Part shown: in pieces, positions 61,255 through 64,000 of the stretch | Layout: each line of letters opens with the position of its first letter | How positions within the stretch are numbered: position 1 is the first letter of the stretch | Source of the DNA: Chryseobacterium sp. KACC 21268 | Lineage (GTDB): Bacteria; Bacteroidota; Bacteroidia; Flavobacteriales; Weeksellaceae | Assembly (NCBI GenBank): GCA_028736075.1 | Contig: CP117875.1 | Span: 3,286,001-3,350,000, forward strand | Reading direction: 5' to 3' | DNA length: 64,000 bases | Program-made: the position numbers and the translations under genes | Notes under the pieces: model-generated | Told to the model about the DNA's origin: nothing | The model's input: only the letters and a program-made list of their open reading frames with translations | Databases searched by the model: none

Positions 61255-61788
61255 TTAGATGGTTAGGTCGTTTTCATTCTGTAACTCGATTCCTCTTTTG
61301 AAGATTTGAGCGATGACGTAGATGATTCCGGCGAGGAAAATAAACTCTGAAGATGAGTTCACAAACTCCCCGATATCTGGTAGAAACAGTCCTTTCTTAA
61401 GCAATCTCTCGGCATAGTTTTGTGTAATGATACTCAAAATCCCAATCTCAAAAGCCGTGTAACTTATTCGCGCAATCAATCGGGAAACCACTTCTGTAAA
61501 GGGATTTTCGAGATTTATTTTTTCAAATAACCGTGTTGTCAGAAAAAACAGATAAGCCTGCAGTCCCGAAACAAAAATCAAGAGTGACATTAGAGAAAGA
61601 TATTCCGTAGGATTACTTTTGGCCAAATCAGAAAGATTGATAATCGAATAAGAATCTCTCAAGCCATCAGGACTCATAAACAGACCGAAAATCAAATTAA
61701 ATATCAAAGTTCCGGTCTTGATGCACAAACCGATGAATGCAATCCAAGCAAGGACATTCAGAATCGAAAGAATTGTTTTTGTTTTCAT
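61255..61788 (-). CDS. DUF2975 membrane protein
   Basis: A 177-residue protein with four probable transmembrane helices (about 7-34, 62-84, 107-126 and 142-164) and the DUF2975 pattern INLENPFTEVVSRLIARISYTAF. It is followed by a small XRE regulator, the arrangement found for this family in many bacteria. The function of DUF2975 proteins is not known. Confidence 0.88.
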   Translation of the reverse strand: MKTKTILSILNVLAWIAFIGLCIKTGTLIFNLIFGLFMSPDGLRDSYSIINLSDLAKSNPTEYLSLMSLLIFVSGLQAYLFFLTTRLFEKINLENPFTEVVSRLIARISYTAFEIGILSIITQNYAERLLKKGLFLPDIGEFVNSSSEFIFLAGIIYVIAQIFKRGIELQNENDLTI

Positions 61789-61890
61789 TTGTAATCATTT
61801 TAACAATGCAAATATCAAAAAATATTTATTGATAAACAATAAATATTAATCTTTTTTCATTAAATAAAATTTTAATATAATCTATTGGTT

Positions 61891-61919
61891 TTGAAAAGTA
61901 TTTAATTTCCGTAATTTTG
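61891..61919 (+). promoter_or_regulatory. rarA: rarA promoter, -33/-7
   Basis: TTG at 61891-61893, 18-base spacer, TAATTTTG at 61912-61919. The ATG is only four bases after the -7 box, so the mRNA is predicted to be leaderless or nearly so. Confidence 0.65.
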
Positions 61920-61923
61920 AAAT

Positions 61924-63204
61924 ATGAACAATTCTCCACTTGCCGAAATCCTACGTCCAAAAACTCTGGATGACGTTTTGGGACAAGAACATCTCACTGG
62001 GAAATCCGGAACCATCAAAAGAATGATGGACAACGACACGTTTAATTCTCTCATTTTTTGGGGACCGCCGGGAACGGGGAAAACAACTCTGGCTGAAATC
62101 ATATCGGAAAGTTCAGGACGAAAGTTCTACAAATTATCAGCTGTTTCTGCGGGCGTGAAGGACGTTCGGGATATCATCGACGAAGCCAAAAAACAAAATC
62201 TCTTTTCCGGAAGAAGCCCGATTCTTTTCATTGATGAGATTCACAGGTTTAACAAATCTCAACAGGATTCTTTACTTCACGCGGTCGAAAAAGGTTGGAT
62301 TACTTTGATTGGCGCAACCACGGAAAACCCAAGTTTCGAAGTGGTTTCCGCTTTACTTTCGAGAACTCAGGTCTATATTCTCAAAGCTTTGACGTTTGAA
62401 AAACTGGAAGAACTTGCTGACATTGCTGTTTCAAAATATAACGAACTGAATCAAACCAAATTCTTCCTCGAGGAAAAAGAAGCCTTCATCCAATATTCCG
62501 GGGGCGACGCCAGAAAGTTGATTAATTCAATAGAATTGGTTCTGAATCAATTTAAATTCGCCAAGAAAAATAAAATTTCCAACAAAGATGTCCTTTATGT
62601 TCTTCAGGAAAATATGGCCTTGTACGACAAAAATGGAGAGCAACATTACGACATCATCTCCGCATTCATTAAATCGATGCGCGGCTCCGACCCAAATGGC
62701 GCTGTTTATTGGCTCGCCAGAATGTTGGTCGGCGGCGAAGATATCAAATTCATTGCGAGAAGAATGATGATTTTGGCAGCCGAAGATATTGGCTTAGCAA
62801 ATCCAAACGCATTGGTGATGGCAAACAATTGTTTCCAGGCCATCAACGTCATCGGAAATCCAGAAGCCAGAATTATCCTCAGCGAAACTGCCGTCTATCT
62901 CGCCGTTTCCCCGAAAAGCAATTCCACTTATAATGCCATCAATGAAGCAATGTCTTTTGTGAAGAAAACCGGAAACCTGCCAGTTCCACTCCACCTCAGA
63001 AATGCGCCGACCAAGCTGATGAAAAATCTGGACTACGGAAAAGATTATCAATACGCACATTCCTACGAAGGCAATTTTGTGGATTTGGAATTTCTGCCCG
63101 ATGAAATTACCGGAACTACTTTCTACAATCCTGCCAACAACTCAACGGAGAAGAAAATCCGCGAACAGCTGAAGGATAAATGGAAAGACAAATATGACCT
63201 TTGA
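61924..63204 (+). CDS. rarA: Replication-associated recombination protein A (MgsA/RarA)
   Basis: A 426-residue AAA+ ATPase of the clamp-loader family. It has the conserved start NNSPLAEILRPKTLDDVLGQEHL, Walker A GPPGTGKTT (47-55), Walker B ILFIDEIHRF (about 100-109), sensor 1 GATTENPSF and the C-terminal MGSW-type region RKLINSIELVL. The C-terminal tetramerisation domain contains DPNGAVYWLARMLVGGEDIKFIARRMMILAAEDIG (shown in two parts in the family). It acts at stalled forks. The start is a clear ATG; single gene followed by the DedA gene after 76 bp. Confidence 0.94.
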   Translation: MNNSPLAEILRPKTLDDVLGQEHLTGKSGTIKRMMDNDTFNSLIFWGPPGTGKTTLAEIISESSGRKFYKLSAVSAGVKDVRDIIDEAKKQNLFSGRSPILFIDEIHRFNKSQQDSLLHAVEKGWITLIGATTENPSFEVVSALLSRTQVYILKALTFEKLEELADIAVSKYNELNQTKFFLEEKEAFIQYSGGDARKLINSIELVLNQFKFAKKNKISNKDVLYVLQENMALYDKNGEQHYDIISAFIKSMRGSDPNGAVYWLARMLVGGEDIKFIARRMMILAAEDIGLANPNALVMANNCFQAINVIGNPEARIILSETAVYLAVSPKSNSTYNAINEAMSFVKKTGNLPVPLHLRNAPTKLMKNLDYGKDYQYAHSYEGNFVDLEFLPDEITGTTFYNPANNSTEKKIREQLKDKWKDKYDL

Positions 63205-63256
63205 GTTAAATATTCCTAATTTTTACATTAAGCTGATTAATTCAAATTCCTTTTAA

Positions 63257-63264
63257 TATCTTTG
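63257..63264 (+). promoter_or_regulatory. -7 promoter element for the DedA gene
   Basis: TATCTTTG followed by C, 16 bases before the ATG at 63281; no clear -33 TTG. Confidence 0.55.
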
Positions 63265-63280
63265 CGCAAGACAGAAAACT

Positions 63281-63964
63281 ATGGAACATTTCGAAAGCTG
63301 GAAAGACCTACTCAACCCCGAATTTTACATCAAAATGGGTGGTTTTTGGCTTATTTTATTTATCATTTTTGCAGAGACAGGACTTTTTGTAGGTTTCTTT
63401 TTGCCGGGCGACAGTTTACTCTTTATTTCAGGGATTTACGCCATTAAAATCATCGATACAACTTTCGGAACCACAGGTTCTGATTTTCTGGATACTACGA
63501 TTTTGGCGACCGCCGTTGCCGTTGCAGCCATCATCGGAAACGAGATTGGCTATTGGTTTGGTTACAAAAGCGGACCGTTGTTGTACGAGCGAAAAGACAC
63601 TTTCCTATTCAAGAAAAAATACCTTTTCAAGGCACACGATTTCTTCGAAGACCACGGAACTGTGGCTGTCATCCTTGCGAGATTCTTACCAATCGTGAGA
63701 ACATTTGCGCCAATCGTTGCCGGAATTGTGAAAATGGACAAGAAGAAATTCTTCTATTACAACATCATCGGAGCTTTTGCGTGGTCATTCACAATGATTT
63801 TTGCAGGACATTATCTGGACAAGTTATTTATGGACCAGTTCGGCATCGATTTGAAGAAAAAATTAGAAATCATCGTTTTGGTCATCGTTTTGGTCACAAC
63901 TTTGCCTATCATTATCAAGTTCTTTTTCACTAAGGATAAAGAGAGACCAACGAAAATTGATTAA
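63281..63964 (+). CDS. DedA family membrane protein
   Basis: A 227-residue protein with about five or six membrane segments. The DedA hallmarks are present: GFFLPGDSLLFISG with the reentrant-loop Asp, AAIIGNEIGYWFGYKSG, and RFLPIVRTFAPIVAGI with the functional Arg. DedA proteins flip undecaprenyl phosphate or phospholipids and support membrane homeostasis. The gene has a TATCTTTG element in front and is complete before the window edge. Confidence 0.93.
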   Translation: MEHFESWKDLLNPEFYIKMGGFWLILFIIFAETGLFVGFFLPGDSLLFISGIYAIKIIDTTFGTTGSDFLDTTILATAVAVAAIIGNEIGYWFGYKSGPLLYERKDTFLFKKKYLFKAHDFFEDHGTVAVILARFLPIVRTFAPIVAGIVKMDKKKFFYYNIIGAFAWSFTMIFAGHYLDKLFMDQFGIDLKKKLEIIVLVIVLVTTLPIIIKFFFTKDKERPTKID

Positions 63965-64000
63965 TCAACATTGAAATATCAGCAAAACATATAAAACCGG

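Overview
The window looks like chromosomal DNA of a flavobacterium, most likely Chryseobacterium or a close Weeksellaceae relative. The support is an AT-rich base composition, repeated TAnnTTTG promoter elements typical of Bacteroidetes, three exported proteins with type IX secretion (T9SS) C-terminal sorting domains, and families common in this group (GLPGLI, DUF4197, DUF4294, Pro/His-rich mini-lipoproteins, UMF1 transporter, M36 and endonuclease I exoenzymes). No rRNA, tRNA, CRISPR array, insertion sequence or prophage was seen. Most genes are housekeeping genes in short operons, with small AT-rich orphan genes and repeat-filled spacers between them.

Layout. 1-9 kb: the end of a nitrilase-type amidase, a DUF4197 protein, both subunits of a 3-oxoacid CoA-transferase (scoB and scoA, split by an ABC exporter and an orphan membrane protein), small exported proteins and map. 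9-21 kb: uvrA, an S1/P1 nuclease, then a long minus-strand run with a GLPGLI protein, an acetyltransferase, a UbiA prenyltransferase, a mevalonate-kinase-like GHMP kinase, an esterase, a UMF1 transporter and acetyl-CoA acetyltransferase. The thiolase and CoA-transferase together would interconvert acetoacetate and acetyl-CoA. 21-24 kb: an ECF sigma factor, membrane anti-sigma-like protein and outer-membrane barrel operon, then a repeat island. 24-34 kb: prfB, a PD-(D/E)xK-like orphan followed by an AAT microsatellite, a 2-oxo-acid dehydrogenase E2, a T9SS M36 metalloprotease, a LolA-like protein, DUF4294, an M42 aminopeptidase and rpe. 34-43 kb: ndk, a candidate sigma-54-driven small RNA, purF-purC, a T9SS endonuclease I, a DUF349 protein and queA. 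43-54 kb: a LytTR two-component system, an acyltransferase, a very large phosphoesterase/kinase-like/beta-barrel fusion, an HD-PycTM protein and a GAF protein. 55-64 kb: rlmN, a deoxyribonucleotidase, a T9SS M23 peptidase, a polyprenyl synthase, an XRE-DUF2975 pair, rarA and a DedA protein.

Most unusual signals. (1) Between ndk and purF an exact match to the sigma-54 -24/-12 consensus is followed about 60 nt later by a UUCG-loop terminator with no gene in between, which looks like an unannotated small RNA. (2) A 1225-residue lipoprotein appears to join a calcineurin-like phosphoesterase, a Fam20/CotH-like kinase module and an outer-membrane barrel. (3) At least three families of dispersed intergenic repeats occur. 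One has five copies; copies of another encode the C-terminus of a membrane protein or flank genes as a perfect 20-bp inverted repeat. (4) Two inverted arrays of 8-bp units lie upstream of rlmN. (5) An HD-PycTM protein resembling Pycsar effectors stands without a visible cyclase.
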